DNA from: Ceratopteris richardii
Lineage: Eukaryota; Streptophyta; Polypodiopsida; Polypodiales; Pteridaceae
Assembly: GCA_020310875.1 (NCBI GenBank)
Contig: CM035407.1
Location: 218,949,253-219,013,252 of the forward strand
DNA: 64,000 nt
Direction: 5' to 3'
A program made the translations under genes and the position numbers. The notes beneath the pieces were generated by a model. The model saw only the letters and a program-made list of their open reading frames with translations, was not told the origin of the DNA and searched no databases. Positions 23,023 through 33,542 of the stretch are shown here, piece after piece (within the stretch, counting starts at the first letter, position 1; each line of letters opens with the position of its first letter).

Positions 23023-24200
23023 ATGGCAGAAGCAGCAGGCCCGAGCTCACATGCAGGAGTAAGTACTGCCGGAATTCATGTGGAGAGTCTACCTCTTGAC
23101 CTGCCACCAACTGAACGACCTGTAGAACTACCACACCTCCAGCCAATACCTATACCTGACCCTCCCATAGGAATAACAGAAAGGGTCCATGCCAATTGTC
23201 ATTGGTTCAATGGCATGCCAGGATCCTTAGGAGAGGCCAAGTATATCGGGGAGTCCAAATGTGAGTATGATAAGTCATGGGTCCGATTCTAGTTCTTTTC
23301 CAAGGAGTTTGAGACTCTCCAGAACACAGAAGAGCTTCAAACCATATGGCAGCGTGCAGGGATGACGGAGTACTTTGCATCACTCTTACCCAAACCAGAT
23401 GTTCTACGATGTTACTACTTGGTCTCAACATTGCAGGCTAATGAAGAAAAAGGCAAACCTGGCACATTCGTTCTTCCATCTTTGTTGGGAAACCATGAGT
23501 TGAAAAGATTCGAACTTACGTTGGAACTAGTGAGCTCTACGTTGAACATGCATGGCATGCATGTGCCCTCTCAGAAGGATCCTCTTATTCCCCCTAACAT
23601 GAAGAATCGAAAGCTACAAAAGTTGAAAGATATGGTGGCACTCTTACCGAATGTGTCCATTCCTCTTCGTATGTGCATGCAACATTTTGCATTTCCCGGT
23701 CAAGATCGATACACTCAACCCCACAAATGGATTTGGTTTGCTCTCTACTTGGCAGAGACATGTGCATTATCGATTAAGCTTCCTGTATGGATTATGGAGC
23801 AGCTGTATGGAGCAAATAAAAGGATAACTAGAAAGCTAGTGGTGAACGGTTGTTGTGAAATCAGGCGCATCATCTATAAATGCCTAGCATACGATGTACC
23901 CATTGAGTGTGCCTTAACATGGTCACAACTACAAATGTTCAAGAGACTAAAAACTCCAACACATCAATCCAAGGACATTGGGGGTTCGATTCCTTGTGTC
24001 CAAAGGCGCGAAGTTTTGATGACTCCGAAAGTCTCGCCACGAGGGGATGCCACTGTGCCTCCCTTTACCATTCGCATACCCAGACGTGGATCTAAAGGCA
24101 CATCACAACTGCCCCATCGGCTCCTCCTGTCCCTTCTGAATTTGAATTTCCTATGACTAGAGATGTTGAAGGGATGAGCACCTTTGACTTTGAATAATTC
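23023..24200 (+). pseudogene. Unrecognised 3' coding region X, unit 2
   Basis: This is the better-preserved copy of X. It opens with MAEAAGPSSHAGVS, a Pro-rich segment (PDPPIGITERVHANCHWFNG), then a helix-rich region with LPKPDVLRCYYLVSTLQ, RMCMQHFAFPGQD, WIWFALYLAETCALSIKLPV and LVVNGCCEIRRIIYKCLAY, and a basic tail. Conserved Trp, Cys and His residues suggest a folded domain. I recognise no family. It stands where Athila elements place their extra gene. It is broken. Confidence 0.5.
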
Positions 24201-25257
24201 TTGTAGAATACACAACTCTATGATGTAGAGTTCTTTTCAGACACAGAAGAAGAGGGCACAACTTCCCAAAGACTGAGGAAATCCACAGAAGGCTGCCATG
24301 TACATTGGGATGATGATCAACAAAGAACTTTATCGCAAGAACTAGAACACTCAAAGGCAGAAGAAGAAGAAGGAGAAGAAGGAGAAGTAGAAGAAACCAC
24401 CGAAACCCCAGCATATATAGCAGAACTCCGAAGGCTGTATCAAATCATGGAACGAGTACGGTCGCAACAATTGCTCACCGAACAGAGCAGTAGGGTGCTC
24501 ATGGCTCAATTATTGGAAGAAGCTGGAGTTGACTCTGAGTTTAGTGAAGGCCTACTACTGGTGGCAGAAACGTATGGGGTAGTGGAAGCAGTCCTCTCAG
24601 CGATCCAGAGGCCTCCTATTCAATATGATCGTGGAGATTCATAACACGACCACGGTCTAGCAAGAACATCTAGATTCCCATTACTACTGTGGAAGGACCT
24701 GTTATTACATCTGAACCCATTGGGACAACCTCCCAAGCAGCAGTAACATCTGGCCAGGAACTCCTTGTCACCCATGATGAATCAACCGAGCCACTATCAC
24801 CAACACTCCCACCATCACCCCCTAGAACAGAAGCCATGGAGATCACCTCGACTACCCACCCCGTAGAGCAAGCCTTCATCTTGCGTAGTCCAACCTCTAG
24901 TTCCACCTTGTTTTCATCTTTTGAAAACCCTTTATATAATCCCACTACCGTCATTATAGAGTCCTTCATAGAGCCTACCATAGGACAGCCAACCCCCACG
25001 CCCTTGACCATAGGCCATCTCAACACTAGGTCCATATTTTTCGGATTCCCTACCACCACATCCCCTTTTATGGCTTTCCTGCCCCAAAGTTCTCACTTTC
25101 CACCTCCCATATCACCATTCCTTCAACCCGCCCATGACTACTTTTGTAGATTGTATCAAGCCACCACCCCACCCTCCTCAACAATCCCATCCCCACCATC
25201 CACACAACACTTATTCACCACTCACACACACACACAACACCTACCATTCCGGTATAC
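24200..25257 (+). pseudogene. Element B 3' region: acidic helix and Ser/Thr/Pro-rich tail
   Basis: An acidic segment is followed by a helix (RSQQLLTEQSSRVLMAQLLE, about 24460-24520), then a long low-complexity Pro/Ser/Thr stretch (24689-25257). The tandem unit ends at about 24832, so the last part occurs only once. It looks like a disordered linker. Confidence 0.5.
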
Positions 25258-26100
25258 ATGGTAGACATGACACTCACATCCACCCCTGAGGGTATGGACA
25301 TTTCACCACGGACGGCACCTCCACCTCCCCCCACACTCCCACCTTCTCCCATTCCCCCTCCACCAATTTCACCCTCACACACATCTCCTGTAGGCACAAC
25401 ATTCACACTTCTCGTTCCCCGATTCCCTTCCCTTGCATCTTCCATTGTACAAACCACACCTTCATCTTTAGGCAATGCATTTGACACCATGATTGCGTGT
25501 GTGAAAAAGTTAAGGACAGAATACAATCAGTTGCAGGCACATAACCAATGGTTACAAGAACACTCTGAAGCATTACAACAATGCCTCGATACACTGGAAG
25601 AGGACAAAGCCAGCCTCCAAACTCAATTTCAAACCTTACAAGAGGCTCATGGCATGTTGGAGACACAATTTCAGAATGTAGATCAAGAAGCAATCGAAGC
25701 GTTGGAAAGCCATTTGCAAATACAAATGGAATGAAATTCCAAACTCCAGTGCAATATGACCCTACTCAAGTGACAACTTGTAGCTGCTCATGAAGAAAAT
25801 TGACGCCTCCAACTACAGAATCAGGAAAACCTAGAGGCTATCATAGAAAACACACCTGGGGCAATGATCAGTCCCTCCAAATTTCAAGCAGTGACCCCGG
25901 AAAACATAAAGATAATCTTGGAGGATTATGCCATACTACTCAAGGCACATGACCAGTTATCATAGGAATTGGATCAACTAAAGCAGAATCGATAGAAAAA
26001 CACGACAGCTGCCCGTCAAACCACCGCCTCCTCTGCTTCACATCTCATGGACTCAAAGGCCCTAAAATATCTCTAGAAACAGGTCACAAAATTGCAAGAA
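25258..26100 (+). pseudogene. Element B 3' region: Pro-rich plus coiled coil
   Basis: A Pro-rich start (TAPPPPPTLPPSPIPPPP) leads into a clear coiled coil with heptad-like Leu and Gln: LRTEYNQLQAHNQWLQEHSE, then LQQCLDTLEEDKASLQTQFQ and more. Coiled coils in retroelement proteins usually mediate self-association. There is no membrane span. It is present once, after the tandem duplication. Fossil. Confidence 0.6.
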
Positions 26101-27313
26101 CGCCTCCTACAATATGAAATACCACCTTCCCCACCAGAGGCTCCCACCGATGAAGAAACCGTACACATTCCTATGGAACAGACATTTGAAGAGGACTATG
26201 AGCCGCAACCCATCCCAGGGGGACGACAGACAGAAGAAGGCCAGGATACTTTCAAAGTGCCACGACCTCCGTGGTTGAAACAGGTGGAAGAAATTGGCAG
26301 TTCTCATGAAGAGCGCACGGTGGTGCAGGATCAAGAAATGGGAGTCATAGAAGACATAGTATTACAATCTAGTTACTTCAAGAACTTGTCATCTAGACGT
26401 CTCATCGTATCATCAGAACTCCAATACAGGCCTTACTATGTCATAGTGGCAGATTACAATTCAAAAATACAAAGAGTCACAAGAAAGATTCCTTCCTTCG
26501 CAACAGAGTTTCAACTAGAAGACCTTCCTCCAGAAGCATAGAAAGGTAAAATCTATCAACCAACATGGCGGAAAAATCTTCTAGAGACATATCCTGAAAT
26601 GCTCTACACATGGAACAATGTGCCTTTACATCTACTTTACAATCCATCTTGTGGGTTGGTTCCACGAGGTAGATCATGGAAAGCATTCAACATAAAGGTA
26701 CAAAATAATGCTCAATGTACAGAGTGGCTCAAGTATCCATACATAGCACCACTGGAGGGATCCCCATCGAGAGCATACATGATGGCAACAATTTGACATT
26801 GGATGCCTCGACTGAAGCCCATGCCAGATGTGGCAGCCCAAATGATGCTCAAAATTTTGGATATGATGCAAGTGGTGCTCAAAACTTTTAGGAATGCAGA
26901 AGCACCACAAGTACAAGTACCGAGGTTTACCAATGGAAATTATGATTTGGTGTATGACATGAGCACCACCCCCAGCATTCGTGTGGCTTATGCTTGGCAT
27001 GCACGCATCAAATACCTCCCCGCATGCTATAAACAAACATTCGAAGACATGTTCAGAACAGGTTTCTGGGAGTATCACTTGGAGGTCTTCGCGCGTAAGC
27101 CCTCACACTTGCTTCATCTCTCAACAAGCCATGTACTCCGAGTACTACACGACACCACAACCCGATGTCCCACGTGCAATAAATTGGGATGGGCTGCAAG
27201 CTGATCTAGCACGAGGCTTACGGATAGGAGAACACGAGCTAGCCACCAACGTTATACAATACTATATTGACCACCCTATCGAACAAAGGTCTGTTAGGGG
27301 CGACAGACGCTAC
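26101..27313 (+). pseudogene. Element B 3'-most unrecognised region Y
   Basis: Coding-like sequence runs up to the polypurine tract. Readable segments are EDYEPQPIPGGRQTEEGQD, SELQYRPYYVIVADYNSKIQ, NNVPLHLLYNPSCGLVPRGR, VPRFTNGNYDLVYDMSTTPS and LARGLRIGEHELATNVIQYY. Rich in Trp and Tyr, it could be a folded C-terminal domain of the 3' protein. No family recognised, and no transmembrane stretch. It is broken. Confidence 0.5.
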
Positions 27314-27324
27314 GAAGGGGGGAG
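27314..27324 (+). other. Polypurine tract of element B
   Basis: The purine run gaaggggggag stands directly before the TG start of the 3' LTR. It would have primed second-strand DNA synthesis. Confidence 0.85.
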
Positions 27325-27796
27325 TGTTGGCATACAAGTCATAAGAAGAGCATATAGGCACAATAGAGCAATCATGCACAATACGACAAGAAGGCCTAAT
27401 CATTTTTTCCATAAAGTATTTCCAACTCAAGTGATTTTCATCACTACACACACATTGTAAATCTCGTTTTTGGTAGAATAGACTCCATTTTCTTCAAGCC
27501 GAGGAGTCCTCGAGCTTGAGCAGTATTAGAATTAGCTACATTATACTCTGTTTGAGCCCCCAAATAGACTCTAGAACCTAATTTTTAACTAGGCCGGACA
27601 CTAGGTCTGGACAAGGCCAAAGCTAGTAAAAAAACTATAAAAAGAGCTAGAGAGCTCATTTTTGTGGTTAGATTATTAGTGATTTGAGCTTATGTAAGAG
27701 ACTTTTTGACTAATGCAAAGAACTCCATTGTTCCTCTCCTTGCTCTTTCCTTGTGTGGGCATGTGTGTGTATATGTATGCATGTTTGTGTGCTTCT
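27325..27796 (+). repeat. 3' LTR of element B, left piece
   Basis: This matches 5473-5960 of the 5' LTR, starting tgttggcata. It is cut by the copia H insertion and resumes at 33417. A TATA box, tataaaa, is at 27636-27642 with the sequence around it conserved in the 5' LTR. Confidence 0.92.
27636..27642 (+). promoter_or_regulatory. TATA box in element B LTR
   Basis: The motif tataaaa stands in ctataaaaagagctagag. The comparable 5' LTR position at about 5805 reads similarly. It lies about 310 bases into the LTR, a plausible core promoter. Confidence 0.5.
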
Positions 27797-28601
27797 GGAT
27801 AGGGGATGATTCTAACAGCCCAATGCAAAAATGGAAGATGGCTGCCCTCCACTAGGTCCACAAGCAGTGATATATGCTCACTCTTCTTAACTTTTCTCTT
27901 TATCACTACAGAGAATTAAAAAGAAATTTTGGAGACTTGTAGTAGTCTATACAAGCTACCCAACAAGCCTTAAATCATCCCAAATGGATATTCCAGCTGG
28001 GAGAACCACCCTCTGCAAAATAGGCTACCCGTTTGCAACATTGTCTACCTATGTGTAGAGATATACCTTCACAAAGTTGGCAATTTCTCACAGCTCACTC
28101 AACCAAATAACCTGAAAATTTGGAAAAGTTCAGGGGCAAAATATGAGAGACTAAATGAAGCTTGAAATTAATAAAAATGAGTGCAATAAGAAAGCAATCA
28201 ATGCTCTACAATCTGGTACAATCAGATTTGGAAAAGCCTAACTACACCTCTAGATAGAGAAGAGAAAAATCATGAGAAAATGAGGTAAGCAAGCAAGGGG
28301 GCTGCTTGCTCGAGTTTATGACTTCACTAGACTAGGTGGGAAACTCATGGAATGCATACAACGCAAGAAACAAAGGTAGGATGATGCTTATATAGACTTT
28401 TACTTTTCCTACAATCTAGCTAACCACCCACCAATCAATTTAGGTGCACTTTTTGGTGGATGATTTGATGAGATTTGAATTTAATTGAGTTTGGTGGAGC
28501 TTCTAACTTTATTCCACAACTTTGAGTCCTCGGTTTTTATTGTTCCACTTGCAAAACTCGTGGTTGAGCCTTTTTGCATGATTGAGACTTGATTTTCAAC
28601 A
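27796..28601 (-). repeat. Copia H 3' LTR
   Basis: This is the LTR next to RNase H. On the minus strand it starts tgttgaaaatcaag, directly after the polypurine tract. It matches about 32768-33416 over most of its length. Confidence 0.85.
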
Positions 28602-28610
28602 CTCCCCCTC
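28602..28610 (-). other. Polypurine tract of copia H
   Basis: The minus strand reads gagggggag just before the LTR start, the usual second-strand primer site. Confidence 0.8.
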
Positions 28611-29195
28611 AATTCTCAATGCCTAGGTCCTTCATTCCAATGCATGCCTTGAAGTGTTGTAGCTTTACTCCATCCAATGCTTTGGTAAACATATCTGCAT
28701 ATTCATCCTTTCTATTGATATGCTCCACCTTGACATTCTTTGACATGATCTTCTCTCGAATAAAGTGGTAATGCACTTCTATATGCTTCCACCTTGCATG
28801 GAACACCGGATTTTGAGCCAAGCATATGCTACTTATCTTGTCACAAAAATAGGTACTTGCTTAACCTGCAAATCAAGATCAACAAACAACTTCTTGAGCC
28901 ACATAAGCTCACATGAGACTTGTGCTAAGCCTCTATACCCAGCTTTGGTCAATGAAAGAGCCACAGTTGATTGCTTCTTTGACATCCATGAGATAGTCTT
29001 CTTCCCTAGCATGATAACATATCCACTAGTGCTCCTCTTGTCATCTTTGGAAGCTGCCCAATCAACATCACAATAAGCTTGTACATTTAATCCATCATCA
29101 AATGGATAACATAGACCTTCATTCACTGATCCTTTGAGGTACCTAAGTACCCTTTTGGCTGCAATAAGATGAGGTACTCTTGGTGCTTGCAAATA
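28611..29195 (-). pseudogene. Copia H RNase H region
   Basis: This is copia RNase H. Readable parts are AAKRVLRYLKGSVNEGLCYP, VQAYCDVDWAASKDDKRSTS, then [20 protein letters not shown] and DMFTKALDG, the usual C-terminal end of copia pol. Broken. Confidence 0.88.
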
Positions 29196-29198
29196 TTG

Positions 29199-30300
29199 TC
29201 AAGATAACACTCCAACTACATGTGCAATATCTGGTCTTGTCATAGTAGCACACAAGAGAGAACCAATTATTGACCTATACATGGTCACATCCTTCACTTC
29301 TTCACCTTCATGAGCACCTAGTTTAACATTTACTTCTAATAGATTTGAAATGGGCTTGCAATCAAACAAGCCAAACTTCTTCAAAAGATGAAGAATGTAT
29401 TTCCTTTGCACCAAGTATATACCTTCCTCTTTATATAGTACTTCAATCCCAAGGAAGTACCTTAAAATCCCTAAATTTGAGATTTTAAATTCACATCCAA
29501 GCTTCCTCTTTATGTCCTTGATGTTGGCTTCATCATCCCCTATAATGATCAAATCATCAACATATATACAAATGAAAACAATTTTGCTACCTTCCTTCTT
29601 CACAAAGAGTGATGGGTCTGCATGACTCTCATTGTATCCACATTTTACTAAGTACTCCACAGGTCTTTGGTTCCAAGCTCTTGGGGCTTGCTTGAGTCCA
29701 TAAAGGGCCTTCTTTAGCCTGCATACATGATGTGGAAACCTCTCATCTTCAAAGCCTTGGGGCTGGTCCATGAAGACTACCTCTTGAAGCTCTCCATTTA
29801 GGTAAGCATTCTTCACATCCAACTAGTACATCTTCCAACCTTTTGAGGCTGAAATTGCAATCAAACTTCTGATGGTAGACATCTTAGCTACTGCGCTGAA
29901 TGTTTCCTCAAAGTCCATGCCATAGGTTTGAGCAAAACCTTTGGCAACCAGCCTTGCTTTATACCTAGAGATGCTCCCATCTGCATGCCTCTTTACCTTG
30001 TACATCCATTTGTTGCCAATGACTTTCATGTCCTTTGTCCTTGGCACCAATGCCCAAGTATCATTTTCTTCAAGTGCTTTGACTTCCTCCTCCATGGCTT
30101 TGATCCATTCCCTGTGCTTATTTGCTTCTTCAAAAAATTTAGGTTCTTCACAAGCTATAACTTGACTCATGTAGGCATAGTGTCTTGCAATGAATGAATC
30201 ATAAGTTAACCTTTGAATAGGGTATTTAACCCTATTGGATGACCTTACCTCACCAATAGGTGGTAGGAATCTCCTCCTCCTTGGTTTAGATGCTTTAAAT
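29199..30300 (-). pseudogene. Copia H reverse transcriptase
   Basis: Copia RT blocks in order are NKWMYKVKRHADGSISRYKA, RLVAKGFAQTYGMDFEETFS, then [50 protein letters not shown] (catalytic YVDD) and YFLGIEV. All match plant copia RT. Broken. Confidence 0.92.
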
Positions 30301-31655
30301 CCTGGAGTTTCTAATTTTTCCATATCTTCATCACTTGTAGATTCCATGTATACCCATCGATGGTCTTCGTCATTTGCCTTTTCCTTTCCTTTGCTACCTC
30401 CTTCACTTGAGTGAGCTTCATTCCTTGTCCTTCCATGCCAAGCTGATGTAGTACTCTCCTCTGATGGTGTGCTTGAAGTGGTTGGACCACTTATCTCCAT
30501 GCTTTGTTGTTGCTCTTTGAACTTCTTCTCGGCTTCATATGCATCGTCAACTTGTAACACATCTTTGCTACCATAGCAAGGCAGCAACTCATCAAATATT
30601 ACATCCCTAGATACCTTAAGCTCTTTGGTGCAAGGGTTATAGCATCTAAAACCCTTTTGATCTGAAGAATATCCAAGCAATATACACCTATCTGCCTTTG
30701 GGTCTCACTTGTGTCTCAATTCTTGAGGTATGTGAACATAACACACACAAACAAATACTTTGAGATGTGAAAGATTGGGTTTCTTACCACACCAAGCTTC
30801 ATAAGGTGTAACTCCATGTACTCCTAAGGTTGGACATCTATTCATAATGTATATGATTGTATTTGTTGCATCAACCCAATAAGAGTTAGGAACATTCATT
30901 TCATTTAACAAAGATCTAGCCACTTCTGTGATGTATCTATTCTTCCTTTCTGCCACCCCATTTTGTTGAGGTGTATACGTGCAAGTGAATTGCCGTTTGA
31001 TGCCATGGTCATGTAGAAAATCTGAAAATTCATTTGAAAAATACTCTCGCCCTCCATCCGATTTGAGAGTCTTTATATACTTCCCTGTTTCCTTCTCCAC
31101 TAGGTTTTCGAACCTCTTGAAGTGGTAAAACACCTCTAACTTTGACTTCATGCAATACATCCAAACAAACCTTGAATGATCATCTATAAATGTGACATGA
31201 TATCTATTACCTCCAATGGATGGCTCCCTTGTAGGTCCCCATACATCTGTGTGTATGAGATTTAACACTTCATTGCTCACATGTGCTCCCTTCTTGAATC
31301 GCAATCTGCTTTGTTTTCTTAATTGATAAGCATGGCACAAATGTTGCATATTCTGAGATGTAAGATTAGGTATACCACTCACCAAGCCCTTCCTTTGCAT
31401 GTCCTTCATTCTTTCTAAGTTTATGTGCACAATTATTTTATGCCATACATCGATTTCTGCAATCTGTTTATTTCCAATTGACAAGTAGACAATGTGAGGG
31501 GTTGATGGATTTACCTCCATAGTGAAGAGTCTTCCTTGCTTCTTTCCTTTTGCTATGAGCTTGTAGTCCTGCATGGGGTCTTCAACAAAACATCCTCGCT
31601 CATTAAACCTCACCTCGTAACCTCTTTCAACCATTTGACCTACGAAAACCAAGTT
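30300..31655 (-). pseudogene. Copia H integrase
   Basis: This is a copia integrase: zinc-binding start with WHKIIVHINLERM and HLCHAYQL, then the core with HTDVWGPTREPSIGGNRYHV (first Asp), KSDGGREYFSNEFSDFLHDH (second Asp) and YTPQQNGVAERKNR (Glu). It is followed by YEAWCGKKPNLSHLKVFVC and an acidic linker toward RT (30300-30680). Broken. Confidence 0.9.
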
Positions 31656-31910
31656 CTATGTGATGCTTGGCACATGCAACACATCCTTCAACACCTTGGA
31701 GCTTTGAGATCCATTCAATGCAACATATCCCACATGTGTAATCTTGTTCTCAGTGTCATCCCCTGTCTCTACATGTCCTTGAGTGATGGTTGAATGTAAA
31801 TTAAAGAAAACATCTTTATTGCAACTCATATGGTTGCTACAACCACTATCAATGTACCATGTAAAATCTGAATTAACTCTTTCACTTGAACCATACATCA
31901 TAAGCAAGTT
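31656..31910 (-). pseudogene. Copia H protease region
   Basis: This is a copia protease with WYIDSGCSNHMSCNKDVF, the Asp-Ser-Gly active-site motif common in plant copia, and the end ALNGSQSSKVLKDVLHVPSI. It lies between gag and integrase. Confidence 0.88.
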
Positions 31911-32765
31911 CTCATTTTCTGAATTTGTTGAAGTACTAGCATAATTACCTTGGTTCCTTTTGTATCCTTGATTGCCTCCTCCTTTGGACCAACAATCTCT
32001 TGCATAATGGTCCGGTTTTCCACAATTCTAGCATTCTCCATTGGATGCTTCTCTTCCATGTGATCTTCCTCCTCTTCCTCTGCTCCTTCCTCTTCCTCTT
32101 GATCCATAGCTTTGGTTGGAGCCTTCTTGGTTGCTTGAGCTTGAGCTTGACCTTCTTCTCCCTTAGCCTTGGGAGTTTTGTCCACCTCTTTTGGCTTTGC
32201 CTCTACCTGCATAGAAAACTTGGGCTTGGCTGCCCTTTGATTATGAACCTCCTTGGTTCATCTCCTCGGTCACCATCAATGTGACTAATTGATCAAATTC
32301 CGATAGGGAATCCCTCACATAAACTGATGTGGTGAATGCTTTCCACCTTTCATCCTCTCTCAAGCCATTGAGAGTGTGTGCAACAAGATCTTTGTCTTTG
32401 ATTGGGCTCCCAATTGAGCCTAAAGCATCTGCAAGTTCCTTAACCTTCAAAATGTACTCATTTTTGTTAGTACTTGGTGATTTCCTAAGATTATTCAGCT
32501 CATTCTTGAGTTGAATCTTCCTTGCCTTGGTTGATGACGAGTATAATCTCTCCAAGGTCTCCCAAACCTTGTTGGATGTGTCCAAGTCTTGTATATGCCC
32601 GATCATGTTATTGCTTATGTGTTGGGATAGAATGAATATGACTCTCCTATCCCTTTCTATCCATTCATTAAGTGCGCTGACCTGCCCTTGAAGTGGTGGA
32701 TCATGTACATGAGGTATTGGCTTCGTGTTGCTCACTAATTCCCACAATCCTTTGCCCATAATCTA
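31900..32765 (-). pseudogene. Copia H gag region
   Basis: This is gag of the UBN2/copia type: RVIFILSQHISNNMIGHIQD, KVWETLERLYSSSTKARKIQ and LADALGSIGSPIKDKDLVAH, followed by a Lys/Glu-rich tail around 31900-32215 where the nucleocapsid lies. Broken. Confidence 0.88.
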
Positions 32766-32767
32766 GT

Positions 32768-33416
32768 TGCTAACCCAACAAGCTTTAAATCATCCCAAAT
32801 GGATATTCCAGCTAGGAGAACCACCCTTTGCAAAATAGGCTACCTGTTTGCAACACTCTCTGCCTATGTGCAGAGATATACCTTCACAAAGTTGGCAATT
32901 TCTCACAACTCACTCAGCCAAATAACTTGAAACTTTGGCAAAGTTCAGGGCACAATATGAGAGACTAAATGAGGCTTGAAATTAATAAAAAATGAGTACA
33001 ATGAGAGAGCAAACAATGCTCTGCAATCTGGTACAATCAAATTTGGAAAAGGCTATCTACACCTCTAGATAGAGCGGAGCAAAATCATGAGAAAATGAGA
33101 TAAGCAAGCAAGGGGGCTTCTTGCTGGAGTTTATGACTTCACTAAACTAAGTGGGAAACTCGTGGAATTCATACAACTCAAGAAACAAAGGTGGGATGAT
33201 GCTTATATAGACTTTTACTTTTCCTACAATCTAGCTAACCACCCACCAATCAGTTTAGGTGCACTTTTTGGTGGCTGATTTGATGAGATTTGAATTTGAT
33301 TGAGTTTGGTGGAGCTTCTAACTTTATTCCACGATTTTGGGTCCTGCTTTTTTATTGGTTCACTTGAAAAACTCGTGGTTGAGCCTTTTTGCATGATTGA
33401 GACGTGATTTTCAAGA
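32768..33416 (-). repeat. Copia H 5' LTR (partial)
   Basis: This matches 27955-28601. Shared blocks include ggatattccagct and gtggttgagcctttttgcat. The end next to gag is shorter than its partner. Confidence 0.85.
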
Positions 33417-33542
33417 CTTCTCACTCACACACTTGTGCCATCACTTGCTCATAGTCTTCATACTAGTCCTCACGTCTCTACGGATTGACAATTATGAGGT
33501 GAATCTCCTCACGTTGGTACTTTCCATTGTGCTCGAGTTAAA
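33417..33542 (+). repeat. 3' LTR of element B, right piece
   Basis: This continues the LTR after copia H (target repeat cttct, then cactcacacacttgtgcc) and matches 5958-6083. It ends where the cataa target duplication and gypsy A sequence begin. Confidence 0.9.

Larger units (their letters stand above)
13372..24832 (+). repeat. 5.7-kb tandem duplication inside element B
   Basis: Unit 1 (about 13372-19118) and unit 2 (about 19119-24832) run in the same order: end of RT, RNase H, doubled integrase N-terminus, integrase, PR2, W-V-x-K region, X and its tail. The join at about 19110-19133 shows short microhomology (acaga and acatatacc). By eye the units differ at roughly 7 percent of positions, similar to the LTRs. 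Confidence 0.9.
27796..33416 (-). mobile_element. Ty1/copia element H, inserted in the 3' LTR of B
   Basis: This copia element reads on the minus strand and has LTRs at both ends (27796-28601 and about 32768-33416). A short target duplication, cttc or cttct, lies at 27792-27796 and 33417-33421. Order on the minus strand is gag, protease, integrase, RT, RNase H, diagnostic of copia. The DSGCSNH protease motif and RT style resemble the Tork-like plant lineage. About 5.6 kb; broken, roughly six or more breaks. By-eye LTR divergence is about 8 percent. Confidence 0.9.
5473..33542 (+). mobile_element. Giant Ty3/gypsy element B (Athila/Tat-like)
   Basis: This is a nested LTR retrotransposon inserted into element A. 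The 5' LTR is 5473-6083 and the 3' LTR is 27325-33542, itself split by copia H. A 5-bp target duplication, cataa, lies at 5468-5472 and 33543-33547. The primer site resembles the tRNA-Asp type of plant Athila/Tat elements. Without H it is about 22.4 kb, very large even for this group, partly because a 5.7-kb internal block is duplicated. Parts are leader, gag, protease, RT, RNase H, integrase, a second protease-like domain and a long 3' accessory region. It is a fossil with more than twenty breaks. By-eye LTR divergence is about 7 percent, which suggests an insertion millions of years old. Confidence 0.9.

Noticed and set aside
24670-25526. Minus-strand Gly/Val-rich frames
   Set aside because: Shadows of the Pro/Ser/Thr-rich plus-strand region of element B.
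5473-33542. Polinton or other giant virus-like DNA element
   Set aside because: Despite its size, LTRs, primer site, polypurine tract and RT/integrase order show a Ty3/gypsy retrotransposon; there is no DNA polymerase B or packaging ATPase.
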